Shown: positions 24,567-33,536, numbered from the stretch's first letter. The stretch is 64,000 bases of DNA from Yersinia canariae (GCF_009831415.1 NZ_CP043727.1:1488001-1552000); one strand, 5' to 3'. The notes: a model not told the origin generated them from the letters alone. A program made the numbers and translations.

Positions 24567-25463
24567 TTACACACTGTGGTATCTAAGAGCATCAAGTACC
24601 AGCATGAAGGCACGGGAATGCTGCTTCCGGCTGGGATAGTAAAGATGATAAGCAGGCCGTGGAGGGCACCAGTCAGCAAGAACCTGAACCAGCGTGCCAT
24701 TTTTTATCTCGGCATCCACCGTGTCTTTTGGCAGGTATGCGAGACCTAGGCTATCAAGAGCCGCCTGACGCATCATACTTATTGTGGCAAATGTCCCCTG
24801 GCCATCAACGCGAACTTTAATCTCATTCCCCTCTTTGTAAAACTCCCATGTATAAACGCTTCCCAGCGTTGGCAGCCGTAACTTAATGCATCTATGGCGG
24901 CTAAGATCACTGGGGGTTAGAGGAAGCGCCTTCCCTTCAAAGTAAGAGGGTGAACCTACCACGGCAAAACTAAAGTTTTCCGCAAGCGGCAGGGAGATCA
25001 TGTCCTTATCAACCTGCTCTCCGAGCCTAACTCCTGCGTCATAACGTTCTGCAACGATATCCTTAAGCCCATACTCGCTAATGATCTCAATATTAATATC
25101 AGGATATTCTAGGAGCATGGGCGCGAGTTTAGGCCAGAGAAGGGTTTCAGCTGCATGCTCAACCGAGGTGATGCGCACCGTACCAGCCGGCTTTTCACGC
25201 ATACCACTGAGCGCTGCGATTTCATCCTCAATGTGATCGAAATGCGGACCGATACTATTGAGGAGACGTTCGCCAGCTTCGGTCACCGAGACGCTGCGGG
25301 TTGTACGCATCAGGAGGCGTATCCCCAGATGCGCCTCCAGTGTTCTGACTGTGTAACTTAATGCAGATTGTGAGATACCTAATTGCGCTGCTGCTTTGGT
25401 GAAGCTTTGTTCGCGTGCGACAGCGATAAAAGCTTGGTAATCGTTAATATTCTTTCTGCGCAT
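24567..25463 (-). CDS. LysR-family transcriptional regulator
   Basis: 298 residues, standard length. The N-terminal winged HTH is clear (DYQAFIAVAREQSFTKAAAQLGISQSALSYTVRTLEA, shown partly), followed by a periplasmic-binding-protein-like effector domain (TVRITSVEHAAE..., DAGVRLGEQV, LDALRYH at the end). This subtype is close to the CrgA/DmlR branch often linked to oxidoreductase genes. It lies upstream of the hydrolase and OYE genes on the same strand and is their most likely regulator. The effector is unknown. Confidence 0.9.
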   Translation of the reverse strand: MRRKNINDYQAFIAVAREQSFTKAAAQLGISQSALSYTVRTLEAHLGIRLLMRTTRSVSVTEAGERLLNSIGPHFDHIEDEIAALSGMREKPAGTVRITSVEHAAETLLWPKLAPMLLEYPDINIEIISEYGLKDIVAERYDAGVRLGEQVDKDMISLPLAENFSFAVVGSPSYFEGKALPLTPSDLSRHRCIKLRLPTLGSVYTWEFYKEGNEIKVRVDGQGTFATISMMRQAALDSLGLAYLPKDTVDAEIKNGTLVQVLADWCPPRPAYHLYYPSRKQHSRAFMLVLDALRYHSV

Positions 25464-25547
25464 TGATAACCCCTGTCAATTAATCAATGCTGATTATACC
25501 AGCTGGTGGCTTAATAGCGCGCGATGTGTATTAAACCTATTCAGACA

Positions 25548-25790
25548 TTAGTCAAAATAAGGTTTCAATACTTCTTCAGCCCAGTTCATAAAAGCCCATA
25601 CTCGTTGTGACAGATTGCGCGGATGCACGACGACGAAAGATGCATTTAGTGGATCGGGATGCAAGCCGGGCAGAACTTCTACCAACGTACTGCTTTTGAT
25701 ATGGGGAGCAAGTGCGGAATCCCCCCCCGAATTAATCCCCATCCGCCAGTCCTGCCTCATGGTAGGCCGGTACACTGTTGTACCATCATT
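25548..25790 (-). pseudogene. remnant of a LysR-type regulator (C-terminal end)
   Basis: About 75 codons encode the last part of a LysR effector domain: a VYRPTMRQDWRMGINSGG-like strand, SSTLVEVLPGLHPDPL, then VVVHPRNLSQRVWAFMNW. The HTH and most of the effector domain are missing; a run of seven C residues near 25724 and a jump in the homology suggest further internal loss. Upstream it is cut by the IS91-like remnant and repeat copy E. Confidence 0.7.
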
Positions 25791-25890
25791 GTGCCTGGTA
25801 ACATTTTGCGCCGAAATTCCGCGAGTAATGAATCATTCGGTGTCGCTGGCTAAGAGGAATATAAAACTGTGGGACCGTCCGATAAGAACA

Positions 25891-25967
25891 ACGTCCGCTC
25901 ATGGCACGAAGCTGCCTGTCACGCTGTGACTGTACATCAGAGATCGACAGACAGCTTTGAGCGAGGC
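25891..25967 (+). repeat. palindromic island repeat, copy E (right end altered)
   Basis: Left part ACGTCCGCTCATGGCACGAA, inner arms AGCTGCCTGTC (25910-25920) and GACAGACAGCT (25946-25956; one C-A mismatch), then TTGAGCGAGG. The terminal AGCGGACAT is replaced by sequence that reads into the IS91-like transposase remnant, so copy E marks the junction between the two. Confidence 0.65.
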
Positions 25968-26558
25968 ATAGCTTTCTCGCAACAGGGTGATGACGGCCTG
26001 ACGCCAATAGCGCTCAACGATTTTATTTTTGAAGTAAACCGGCCGCCAGACGCCGTGTTTGAGGCACAACCCTCCGCGAATGACGGACAGATGAATGTGC
26101 GGATGCTGATTGAGCTGGGGCTAGTTGTTTGCAAAGGCGGGCCAGAGTTTATCGGGCATGGTGAAGGTGATGTGCTGCCATTCGCAGTCGGGTAGGATGT
26201 GCTGTTGCTCAGCAATCCATTGCTCGGTGGCTTTCATGCCACAGGCGTTGCAGCCTTTGCTTTTACAACTTTGGCAGAAGTATTTGGTGTGAGAACAGTG
26301 GGCAGAAGCGCAACAATAGCGGCGAACGCCCATGCCGCCGGTTCCGCAGGCGAGCATCCGCTCGACGACCAGTTTGGTCCATTCGGGGACGAGGTTGCCG
26401 TGTTTAGTGAGTAACTGGCCCCAGCCATCATCAATCTGGAAGAGGAGTTTTGCTGGTCGAGGTATGTGCATACACGGCAGTATAGCAAGCGACGATGGCT
26501 GAAAAAAGTCACTTTCTAACAGAGTCTTAGCTCCCGCCGCAGGCGGGCTATTGTTCAA
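25926..26558 (-). pseudogene. IS91-family transposase remnant
   Basis: The 5' part (26121-26558) still reads as about 145 codons: GWGQLLTKHGNLVPEW, MLACGTGGMG, the zinc-finger CQSCKSKGCNACG, and WQHITFTMPDKLWP, all typical of the N-terminal half of IS91/ISVsa3-type Y2 transposases. After ...FANN the reading jumps to HPHIHLSV(I)RGG and FKNKIVERYWRQAVITLLRESY-type sequence (25985-26110) with frame interruptions. The central section is therefore deleted and the catalytic tyrosine region is not intact. Inactive. Confidence 0.75.
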
Positions 26559-27487
26559 GGCGGTTTTGAATTTATTGATCGGGTACTGATATCGACTCGT
26601 TCAGCCAGAAAATCCAGAAAAGCCCGCACACGCAACGGCAGATGACCACCCTGCCCGACATACACGGCATGGATTTCCTCTATATAGCCAGGATTGCAAT
26701 CCTCAAGTACTGGTATCAGTCGGCCCGCACCGATATCCTCACGTACCTGAAAGGCAGCAAGACGCGCCAACCCTAGCCCAGCCAAGGCGAGACGATGCAA
26801 CGCCTCGCCATCACTGACTTGAGCGTTGCCACTAATGGGTATCACGATATTCTTGTCACCCTGACGCAATAACCAGCCAGGTTGGACGCGTACGTAATTC
26901 GTTCCCAGACGATTGTGCTGGTATAAATCCTCTGGCGTCACTGGGGTACCATGGCGAGCCAGATAATCAGGCGACCCAACAATTATTTTGCATGTCTGAC
27001 CCAATTTACGCGCCATCAGGTTAGAGCTTTTGAGCGGCCCCGCTCGCACGGCCACATCGGTACGTTCTTCCAGAAGATCGATGACCTCATCGGTCAGCAT
27101 AATATCCAGCATGACCTCAGGATAACGCTCCAAAAATTCAGGTATCAGCGGTAGCAGGAAGTGATGCCCAAAGGGCACATTGGCATTGACCCTTAACCGA
27201 CCACGTGGCGCGGCGTTTTCACTGGCACAGCGATCTGCCTCGTCCAAATCGGCAAGGATACGCACTACGCGCTCGTAGTAGGCACAGCCTTCTGGTGTCA
27301 GTTGCAGTTGTCGTGTGGAACGATTCACTAACCGTGTACCCAGCCGTTGCTCTAATCGTGCGACCAGCTTGCTGACAGCTGAGGGAGTTATACCACATAC
27401 GCGGGCGGCTGCAGAAAAGCCGCCTAGCTCAATCACACGCACGAACACTTCTAATTCGCCGGAACGGTTGACTTCCTGGCGGGCCAT
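26555..27487 (-). CDS. LysR-family transcriptional regulator
   Basis: 310 residues. The HTH reads ELEVFVRVIELGGFSAAARVCGITPSAVSKLVARLEQ (shown in part as a family match), then GRLRVNANVPFGHHFLLPLIPEFL and VAVRAGPL in the effector domain. It is divergent from the SGNH-hydrolase gene with 111 bases between their starts, the classical layout for a LysR regulator and its target. Its 3' end overlaps the IS91-like remnant by 4 bases, but the frame is intact. Confidence 0.9.
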   Translation of the reverse strand: MARQEVNRSGELEVFVRVIELGGFSAAARVCGITPSAVSKLVARLEQRLGTRLVNRSTRQLQLTPEGCAYYERVVRILADLDEADRCASENAAPRGRLRVNANVPFGHHFLLPLIPEFLERYPEVMLDIMLTDEVIDLLEERTDVAVRAGPLKSSNLMARKLGQTCKIIVGSPDYLARHGTPVTPEDLYQHNRLGTNYVRVQPGWLLRQGDKNIVIPISGNAQVSDGEALHRLALAGLGLARLAAFQVREDIGAGRLIPVLEDCNPGYIEEIHAVYVGQGGHLPLRVRAFLDFLAERVDISTRSINSKPP

Positions 27488-27598
27488 ATCTGCCTCCTTG
27501 ATGAGTTTAATTCACAAATGCTATTCCGCTGAACAGTCTATCGTGATTGTGTCTTTGAATTCATAATTAATACACAATTTATTTTTGAGTTCACTAAT

Positions 27599-28912
27599 AT
27601 GAAAATGCATTTCAAATCATTTTTAACGACTTCATCGAGCATAGTTCTAACTTGGGGCCTTGTAGTGGGTACTGCCATGGTAACCACCACTGCGGTAGCT
27701 GCCACGCCGTCTTGGGTAGCAACCTGGGGGGCCAGCCCACAGCCTGTATGGGGTTCGAGTTTTCCGCTTCCCACCAATATACCAACCGAACTGCATGATC
27801 AAACAGTTCGCCAAGTGGCGCGTATCAGCCTGGGTGGAGAGCGTTTTCGTATCGTGCTATCCAATACCCATGGCAGTCAGCCACTCACCGTGGGCAAAGT
27901 AACCTTTGCACAGACACAGAACAACCACAGCATTGCGGCTGATAGCTTACGCACTGTGACATTTGGTGGCCAAGAAGCAGCGACGATCCTTCCTGGTGCT
28001 TTGTTGGTCAGCGATCCTGTAGCATCACACATACCTGCATTGACTGAGGTTGCCGTGAGTTTCTATCTACCGAAGGCTACCACTATGAGCACCTTCCACT
28101 GGGATGGACGTCAGACTAGCTGGATTGTTCCAGGAGATCAGACCTCAGCCCTGGAACTTAAGGTGACAGATGCTTCCACTCAGAGCACGACGGCACGTCC
28201 GCTGCTGGCAGGGGTTCAGGTTGAAACTGAACAGGCGGCGCAGACAGTTGTGGTTCTCGGAGATTCCATTACTGATGGTAACGCTGCAAGTCTGGACAAG
28301 AATAGCCGCTGGCCAGATTTCCTGGCTACTCGCCTTGCCTCGCATGGTATCAGTGTTATCAACTCTGGCATCTCCGGTGCCCGGCTTCTGTCTGACGGCA
28401 TGGGTGTCAATGCATTGGCACGGTTGGACCGTGACGTGTTGGCTCAACCAGGAGTGCAAAGCGTTATTGTCATGATAGGGATTAACGACATTGCCTGGCC
28501 GGGTACCATTTTCGCTCCACAGAGCCCAAGACCCACACTCGAGGCGTTAACAGCCGGCTATCGCCAACTGGCTGAGCAGGTTCATGCTCGTGGTCTCCGT
28601 GTTATCGGTGCAACACTGACGCCATTCGAAGGGGCATTGCCTGGTACACCGATGGACAATTATTACCAACCAGAGAAAGAAGCCTTACGCCAACAGGTGA
28701 ATACTTGGATACGCCAGAGTGGCACCTTTGATGCCGTTATTGATTTTGATAATGTGTTACGTGATCCTGAGCATCCTACCCGCCTGCTGTCGCGTTTTGA
28801 CTCTGGTGACCGGCTCCATCCTGGCGATGAAGGTAACCGTGCGATGGCCGAAGCGGTTGATCTTAAAATCTTATTTCCCGGCAACAATACCTTATTGAAG
28901 CCCACCCACTAA
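27599..28912 (+). CDS. secreted SGNH/GDSL-family esterase or lipase
   Basis: 437 residues. An N-terminal signal peptide (about 36 residues, ending ...TTTAVAA) precedes an all-beta region (WVATWGASPQPVWG...) and then an SGNH hydrolase domain: VVLGDSITDG (nucleophile Ser), INSGISGARLL, GINDIAWPG (block III Asn) and DRLHPGDEGNRAMA (Asp/His). The order matches secreted esterases of the SGNH type that release acyl or acetyl groups from glycans or lipids. Divergent from its probable LysR regulator. M1 and M3 are both possible starts. Confidence 0.88.
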   Translation: MKMHFKSFLTTSSSIVLTWGLVVGTAMVTTTAVAATPSWVATWGASPQPVWGSSFPLPTNIPTELHDQTVRQVARISLGGERFRIVLSNTHGSQPLTVGKVTFAQTQNNHSIAADSLRTVTFGGQEAATILPGALLVSDPVASHIPALTEVAVSFYLPKATTMSTFHWDGRQTSWIVPGDQTSALELKVTDASTQSTTARPLLAGVQVETEQAAQTVVVLGDSITDGNAASLDKNSRWPDFLATRLASHGISVINSGISGARLLSDGMGVNALARLDRDVLAQPGVQSVIVMIGINDIAWPGTIFAPQSPRPTLEALTAGYRQLAEQVHARGLRVIGATLTPFEGALPGTPMDNYYQPEKEALRQQVNTWIRQSGTFDAVIDFDNVLRDPEHPTRLLSRFDSGDRLHPGDEGNRAMAEAVDLKILFPGNNTLLKPTH

Positions 28913-28944
28913 CAGGAACACCAAACTATGCTTTTACCCTCTAT

Positions 28945-29300
28945 TGGCTAGGCAATCTGGAACTGATCAACCGCATCGTTAGCCGTCCATAATATGTGTG
29001 GGTAACGTCACATGATGGTCGGGGACATAAAATAGCCAGCTACTACCGGGAAAATATCAGCGGTACGAAACTTGACCGTCCGGAACAGGGACGCTTACTG
29101 ATGGGCAGTCACCGCAATGATATTTTGCTGGTCGGGCTGATAGAGCAACACTAGCTGAGGATTGTCAGCCATAATGTAGCTACATCATGGCTGGCGCTGA
29201 CAGATAATGCCCCTTCGGAGGCTGACTCGATCACCCACGCCGTGATAACTGCCATCAACAATATGCTTATCGACCTGATGATCCGCAAGATTATGTGTCT
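28945..29300 (+). pseudogene. degenerate reading frame of unknown origin
   Basis: One frame reads almost continuously as protein-like sequence (LGNLELINRIVSRP, then VTSHDGRGHKIASYYREN, LLMGSHRNDILLVGLIEQH, IVSHNVATSWLALTDNA) but is broken by TAA near 28990 and TAG at about 29153. I do not recognise the family. It runs in frame into the dehydrogenase remnant, so a deletion has joined two decayed genes. Confidence 0.4.
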
Positions 29301-29309
29301 TACGAAAAA

Positions 29310-29505
29310 ACGAGGCCTGACTTATTCGTTTCTCTTTGTCCGTCCTGATGGTACTCAACTCATCCAAATCGGCAAATTAATAGAAGCTGAACATATCAAA
29401 CCTGTGATCGACAAGGTGTTCCCCTTTGCAGAGGCTAAGGAGGCTCTTGCCTACCTTGCACAGGGGCACGCGAAAGGAAAAGTGGTCGTTAAGATGCAGG
29501 AGTGA
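29310..29505 (+). pseudogene. C-terminal remnant of a zinc-type alcohol dehydrogenase / quinone oxidoreductase
   Basis: The last roughly 60 codons match the end of NADPH:quinone or zinc-dependent alcohol dehydrogenases: YSFLFVRPDGTQLIQIGKLI, HIKPVIDKVFPFAEAKEAL, YLAQGHAKGKVVVKM. The Rossmann domain and the whole N-terminal catalytic domain are missing. Confidence 0.7.
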
Positions 29506-30487
29506 TAACAACTGAATTCTAAATCTGTGAAAGGCGATAATCACCAAGAACAATCTCCGCAAATTTGATCATATATCACAGCTATTAAGTAGCTAGATTG
29601 ATAGAACTCACAGCTCAGAGTAGCCAGTCAGATACTTTGCATTGTCGGTTTTGCATGAGCAGTTCACCCGAAACTCTGCGTGAGAGGCATGCATTAACAG
29701 CTCTACTTAAAGATTTCGCTGTGATGGGCAGTCAGCTTGCGTGTATGTATTATCCATAACTGTACAATCAGCTGGAACATAAATTCTCAATTGCACTGTT
29801 GCTGAGTGTGAACACTGATTTAACGCTGACGCTGTTCTATCTATAATGGCCTGCCGGGGGCCAAGACGCCACTCTTCGCTATTATAAAAAGATTCCTGAG
29901 ATGACTTCAGCTCGGAGTGTAACGGTCAACTAAAATCGGACACGGATTTAGGCTCATTCTTGTAGCCGACGTTCATGTGCATTCGGCTATATATTTCCCA
30001 GCCGGTAATGCCGCCGTTTCAGATTATAAAAACTGTCAATATAATCGATAACGTCTGCAATAAGGTAGTTTAGAATTTTATATATAGATTCAATTTTGGT
30101 GTCACTGTACGGTGTTTTGTAAACTCCACGTGCTAATCAGCCAAAGTGCAGTAGGGTAGTAACAGTAGATAAATCAAATGGTTATGTAAGTGTAGGTTAA
30201 AGCGTAGGTTTTATTAATTTTATATAAATAACCGTTATTTATCAGTGTAAACACACAAATTCATCATCTTTTACGAAACATCAGCACTGCTGTCAGTGCT
30301 TCTTACCCATCCATCAAGCTTATCCGCCCATTCCTACATCATCACTTTCTGTTCATCGAGATAAATTGCATGGTTAAAATAATAATGAATCTGATGTTGG
30401 GTTTTAAATCAGACGGCGTAATATTTATTTTGTGAGCTAATAGCAATTTTGTACAGGCTCACAATATACAAATTAGTTGAGCGAATA
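29506..30487. other. gene-free decayed DNA between the remnants and the integrase
   Basis: No intact gene in nearly 1 kb. At about 29928-29990 the sequence GTCAACTAAAATCGGACACG and what follows resembles the terminal end of an IS3-family element read on the minus strand, but this is weak. Near the integrase stop an 8-bp inverted repeat TTGTGAGC (30430-30437) / GCTCACAA (30457-30464) could act as its terminator. The remainder is AT-rich debris. Confidence 0.45.
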
Positions 30488-31762
30488 TTATCTATCTGCA
30501 CCCGCAAACTCATAAGGCGTGATTATTTGCTCTCTGTTTGCATCCAAATAATCAGCCCACCATTGCATCATGAGTAATCGCTCTTCCATATGAACGGCCA
30601 AATGAGTGTAGGCTCCCCGAACTTCATTGCGCTCCATATGGCTCATCTGCCGCTCGACGGCATCTTTTGACCACAGTCGTGACTCAGTTAATGCACTGCA
30701 TGCCATTGCTCGGAAACCATGTCCACATACTTCAGTTTTGGTGTCATAGCCGATAGTTCTTAATGCTTTATTTATAGTATTTTCACTCATCGGCTTATAG
30801 GGATTGTAATCACCGGGGAAAACTAATTCGTAGTCTTTTGATATCTCATATAGCTGGCGAAATAAGGCTAATGCCTGTTTTGATAACGGTACTAAATGAG
30901 GTAAGCCCATTTTTGCTCCTCGGCCAGAATAACGAACTTCAGGCAGCTCTTCCCTGTTTCCAGGAATAATCCACAGCGCTTTATCAAAATCAATTTCACA
31001 CCAACGGGCAAAACGTAATTCACTGGAGCGGACAAATACCGTCAATGTCAGCATCACTGCCAAACGAGTTAATTCACGACCTTTGGTATAGTTTTCTATA
31101 CGCTGTAATAGCTCAGTCAGCCGGTTGAATGGTAACGCTGGGCGGTGTTGTGTTTTTCTTGGTTGAACCGCACCTTTTAAGTCATGCGCGGGGTTATAAC
31201 TAATCAAACCCTCCTGTACGGCATAGCGGAATATGGCAACTAATGTTGGTCCTAAACGTGCAGCGGTAACTGCATTTCCTTTCTCAGCAACGGTGCGTAA
31301 TGGTGCAATTAAATCGCGAGTCTGTAACTTTGCGATACCGTGGGAGCCAATTAGGGGGAATAAATGATTCTCCATCGCGCTCAGTATTTTTGTTGCGGTG
31401 ATGGGTTTCCATTCGGCATGTCCCAGTGTTCCGGTATGCCATCTACGCGCTACTGTTTCAAATGTATCTCCTGGCTGGGCAACTTGCTTATCTGCTTTTT
31501 TTTGTTCTTTGGGATCAACACCTGCCACAATAAGTGTCTTAGCTGCATCACGTCTTTTTCTCGCTTCACTGAGTGAAACATCGGGATAGACGCCAAAAGC
31601 TAAAGTTCCCTGACGACCACCAAACCGATAATTCATCCGCCAGTATCTGGCACCGTTGGGCTGGACAAGTAGATATAAACCCGCACCGTCAGTGAGTTTG
31701 TATGCTTTATCTTGAGCGGTAGACGAACGTACTTTCAAATCAGTTAGTGGGGCCTTAGCCAT
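30488..31762 (-). CDS. int: P4-type tyrosine integrase
   Basis: 424 residues. N-terminal DUF4102 arm-binding domain (LTDGAGLYLLVQPNGARYWR, FGVYPDVSLSEARKRRDAA), central core-binding domain and C-terminal catalytic domain with R245 (FVRSSELR), H348 and R351 (GHGFRAMA), H375 (QMSHME) and nucleophile Y385 (GAYTHLA). All catalytic residues are present. The gene starts 340 bases from the tRNA-Arg 3' end and is transcribed away from it, the standard layout for islands inserted at this tRNA. It is the likely agent of insertion of the whole 32-kb segment. Confidence 0.93.
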   Translation of the reverse strand: MAKAPLTDLKVRSSTAQDKAYKLTDGAGLYLLVQPNGARYWRMNYRFGGRQGTLAFGVYPDVSLSEARKRRDAAKTLIVAGVDPKEQKKADKQVAQPGDTFETVARRWHTGTLGHAEWKPITATKILSAMENHLFPLIGSHGIAKLQTRDLIAPLRTVAEKGNAVTAARLGPTLVAIFRYAVQEGLISYNPAHDLKGAVQPRKTQHRPALPFNRLTELLQRIENYTKGRELTRLAVMLTLTVFVRSSELRFARWCEIDFDKALWIIPGNREELPEVRYSGRGAKMGLPHLVPLSKQALALFRQLYEISKDYELVFPGDYNPYKPMSENTINKALRTIGYDTKTEVCGHGFRAMACSALTESRLWSKDAVERQMSHMERNEVRGAYTHLAVHMEERLLMMQWWADYLDANREQIITPYEFAGADR

Positions 31763-32101
31763 TATTGATTGCTCCAGATGCTAAGTTGAAGGTGAGTTTT
31801 ATTATGAAGATGATTGGTAACCGAATGATGAATAAGAGGAAAAAATTTATCGGATAGCGGTGCCTGATCTTGACATATGGCTAATGAACAGTAAGTAGGG
31901 ACAGTAAGACACATAGGTTTAGCCTCTTGTTTGATGGTATCTCAATACCAAACCAATAATACCATCATAAATACCATCATCAAAATGAGCTCTGGAGAAC
32001 CCGGTTGAGATGTAGTGAGACGACGGATAGCTAAATAGTCTTTGTTTTTATTTGATTTTTAAGTGATTTGAATCTGAATGAGACACTATGAGAAGCGGTT
32101 G
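31763..32101. promoter_or_regulatory. attachment region with repeated integrase-arm-like sites
   Basis: Between the integrase start and the tRNA. At 31935-31985 a short motif around AATACCATCA occurs several times (two direct copies, plus inverted GGTAT forms), as expected for arm-type binding sites of the integrase and its own operator. The core recombination site should be the tRNA 3' end at 32102-32120. No matching second core was found in the window. Confidence 0.5.
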
Positions 32102-32176
32102 TGGTGTCCCCGACTGGAATCGAACCAGTAACTAGCCCTTAGGAGGGGCTTGTTATATCCGTTTAACTACGGGGAC
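32102..32176 (-). tRNA. argW: tRNA-Arg(CCU)
   Basis: 75 bases including an encoded CCA. The acceptor stem (GTCCCCG with CGGGGAC), the D arm, the anticodon stem AGCCC/GGGCT around loop CTCCTAA (anticodon CCT) and the T arm (GGTTCGATTCC) all fold. In E. coli the same tRNA (argW) lies near yfdC and is a prophage target, which matches the neighbourhood here. The island integrase lies on its 3' side. Confidence 0.95.
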
Positions 32177-32350
32177 CCGTTTATCGGCAGGTTTTACGAC
32201 CGATGAAGTAGGCTGCCGGGGCATTATACGCATTTTGACCGAGATAATAAGCAGTTAGCTGCCTGTTTGGTTACTCTGTCACCAACTCATGGTGAATAAT
32301 GGGTGTCAGTAAGCAAAAAACATCTGTGCATAACCGCCAAACTCGGACAG

Positions 32351-33262
32351 TTATTCTTGTTGGGACGATGAATCTTTATCCACTTTGTCACCTTTTTTAG
32401 GTTGATGTGTCATATCACTGCGGATTTGCGCGTGACTTATCAGGGCAAAAATAAAGGTGCCGCCGATAATGTTGCCTGCAAGTGTCGGTAAGGCGAAGGG
32501 GTAAACAAATTGCTGCCAGGGTATTGAGCCGTTAAATACCAAGTAGAAAATCTCCACTGAGCCAACCACAATATGGGTCAGGTCACATAAAGCCACTAAA
32601 TAGGTCATCAGGAAAATCACCCAAATCTTGGCACCGCCAGCCGAGGGCATCATCCATACCAAGGTGGCAATGATCCAGCCTGAAAATATACCCTTAGCAA
32701 ACATCTCACTCGCAGAACTCTTCATTACGCCTTGAGCAATGCTGACAAACGCGGCGCGTGTGGCTTCGTCAAATATTGGCATATGAATAAAGGAATAAGC
32801 TGCTACCCCTGTGCCGATCAAATTACCCAATAGCACTAGCCCCCAGAGACGAAATAGCAGGATGAAATTTTGGCGGCTAGGTTTTTGCATTATCGGCAGC
32901 ACGGGTGTGACGGTATTTTCGGTAAACAGCTGCTGGCGGGCCATAATGACAATAATAAAACCAAAGGTATAACCGATATTTTCCAGCAAAAAACTGGCCG
33001 CTGTATCGGGTAGTTTTGCGTGAAAAATACCCTTGGCAATCAGTGATGCGCCCATAGAAAGCCCTGCGGCAATCGCTGACCATAAGAGTGCAAAACTGTC
33101 GCGCTCTAACTCTTTTTCACCATCGACGCGGATAATTTCATGAATAGCCGCGGCCTTGGAGGGCAGTTTTCTTGCATTCACTTCAATTTCATTTCCTTCA
33201 TGCCGCTTATCACTTTCCACTTTTAAATCGCCCTTATCTTGAGGCTGTTTTTTATTACTCAT
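32351..33262 (-). CDS. yfdC: YfdC-like formate/nitrite-transporter-family membrane protein
   Basis: 303 residues from the ATG at 33262 (AGGAA 6 bases upstream); the frame is open further left without support. A hydrophilic, lysine-rich N-terminus precedes about six transmembrane helices with the FNT-like fold (SLLWSAIAAGLSMGASLI, LLGNLIGTGVAAY, AGNIIGGTFIFALI) and a charged C-terminal tail. YfdC is a FocA/NirC relative of the inner membrane whose substrate has not been firmly established. It marks the start of the conserved backbone and is divergent from ccmA. Confidence 0.85.
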   Translation of the reverse strand: MSNKKQPQDKGDLKVESDKRHEGNEIEVNARKLPSKAAAIHEIIRVDGEKELERDSFALLWSAIAAGLSMGASLIAKGIFHAKLPDTAASFLLENIGYTFGFIIVIMARQQLFTENTVTPVLPIMQKPSRQNFILLFRLWGLVLLGNLIGTGVAAYSFIHMPIFDEATRAAFVSIAQGVMKSSASEMFAKGIFSGWIIATLVWMMPSAGGAKIWVIFLMTYLVALCDLTHIVVGSVEIFYLVFNGSIPWQQFVYPFALPTLAGNIIGGTFIFALISHAQIRSDMTHQPKKGDKVDKDSSSQQE

Positions 33263-33536
33263 TGGGGATTCCTGGTTAGTCGGGGAAATAAGGTAATAGC
33301 CAAGTAATAAGCATAGTTGCAAATGATTGTTCGCGAATTTTGGGGCGATGAATCGCAAGTAAAAAGCCAATGAGTTTCGATGTTGTTGGTTTTTTCTACA
33401 GAATATTGATCTTAACCCGAATATTACCTCTATAAGGGTAGGGATAGCGTTAGACCCATACTACGTAAGGATTAAGCCTTTATGTTATCATTCGGTTTTC
33501 CTGAACTGACAATCCTACGGTGGAAGACAATCCCTC

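Noticed and set aside
25548..25775. Intact small gene for a 75-residue protein
   Set aside because: The sequence is clearly the C-terminal end of a LysR regulator and lacks the rest of the domain.
13345..25967. Integron attC sites as an explanation of the palindromic repeats
   Set aside because: They lack the GTTRRRY / RYYYAAC core sites, and no integron-type integrase with its extra motif was seen nearby.
13345..25967. CRISPR array
   Set aside because: The repeats are kilobases apart with genes between them; there are no regularly spaced short repeats and no cas genes.
26199..26414. Plus-strand ORF over the IS91-like remnant
   Set aside because: Antisense to the recognisable transposase sequence.
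29242..29505. Intact 87-residue protein
   Set aside because: It is an accidental fusion of a decayed frame with the tail of a dehydrogenase.
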